From positions 1 to 5,486 of the forward strand of contig CACVAR010000207.1 of the NCBI GenBank assembly GCA_902727905.1: DNA of 5,486 nt. Reading direction: 5' to 3'. Each line of letters begins with the position of its first letter. Position 1 is the stretch's first letter. The position numbers and the translations under genes were made by a program. This document shows positions 5,385 through 5,486 of the stretch, piece after piece. Below the pieces are notes generated by a model. It was not told where the DNA came from. It did not search any database and saw nothing but the letters and a program-made list of their open reading frames with translations. The DNA is from an uncultured Sulfurovum sp. Its GTDB lineage: Bacteria; Campylobacterota; Campylobacteria; Campylobacterales; Sulfurovaceae.

Positions 5385-5397
5385 AAGGTAAAACCTT
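5385..5397 (+). promoter_or_regulatory. Hairpin covering the Shine-Dalgarno of the last gene
   Basis: AAGGT (5385-5389) pairs perfectly with ACCTT (5393-5397) around AAA, two bases before the ATG. The left arm carries the only Shine-Dalgarno (AAAAGG, 5383-5388), which lies 11 bases from the start, longer than usual. Folding would hide the ribosome site, though a 5-bp stem is only marginally stable. Confidence 0.4.
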
Positions 5398-5399
5398 AT

Positions 5400-5486
5400 A
5401 TGAAACTACTAATTCTCCTATTTATTATTATAAATTCATTATGGTCTGCTGAGGTAGATGTACAACTCTATGATGGTAATAATACC
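5400..5486 (+). CDS. Exported protein, N-terminal 29 residues (runs off the window)
   Basis: From ATG 5400 the frame stays open to the window edge. It begins with a clear Sec signal peptide: one lysine, then an unbroken hydrophobic core (LLILLFIII) and a polar end NSLWSA, with likely cleavage near residue 17. The mature start, EVDVQLYDGNN, is acidic and polar. The protein is therefore probably periplasmic or outer-membrane. Too little remains to name a family. It follows the CorA-type gene by 164 bases with its own apparent promoter, so it is likely a separate unit. Confidence 0.7.
   Translation, partial: MKLLILLFIIINSLWSAEVDVQLYDGNNT

Noticed and set aside
1..5486. CRISPR arrays, tRNA or rRNA genes, and complete insertion sequences
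   Set aside because: No regularly spaced repeats, cloverleaf, rRNA-like sequence or recognisable transposase was seen on either strand.

Overview
The window looks like ordinary chromosome from a low-GC member of the Campylobacterota (Sulfurimonas, Sulfurovum or Arcobacter type). The support is an AT-rich base composition, an obg-proB gene pair, strong TATAAT -10 boxes with T-rich upstream sequence and no clear -35, a small monohaem c553-type cytochrome, and a short NifU-domain protein. Genus cannot be fixed from sequence reading alone.

Layout: Positions 1-1603 (minus) hold the 5' part of proB (glutamate 5-kinase) and all of obg (ribosome-associated GTPase); they overlap by one base (TAATG), so they are probably one transcript with coupled translation. 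Upstream of obg lies a TATAAT promoter and a hairpin just ahead of the ribosome binding site. Positions about 1690-2245 contain no intact gene. They hold a GC-rich patch with strong inverted repeats, a plus-strand reading frame that looks like a frameshifted gene remnant, and on the minus strand the decayed end of a sensor histidine kinase. Positions 2353-3020 (plus) carry a secreted monohaem cytochrome c and a NifU C-terminal-domain protein. serS (seryl-tRNA synthetase, minus, 3052-4302) converges on the NifU-like gene across a shared hairpin. serS and a CorA-type metal transporter (plus, 4447-5235) are divergent, with back-to-back TATAAT boxes between them. The window ends in the signal peptide of an exported protein (from 5400), preceded by two inverted repeats and a hairpin that would cover its Shine-Dalgarno.

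The intact genes are mostly core functions (proline synthesis, ribosome assembly, serine tRNA charging, Fe-S handling, electron transfer, metal uptake), and they do not form one pathway. I did not find a convincing new multi-gene system. The places that most deserve a second look are the gene graveyard with structured GC-rich DNA at 1690-2245, the tandem repeats at the cytochrome promoter, and the palindromic leader of the last gene.
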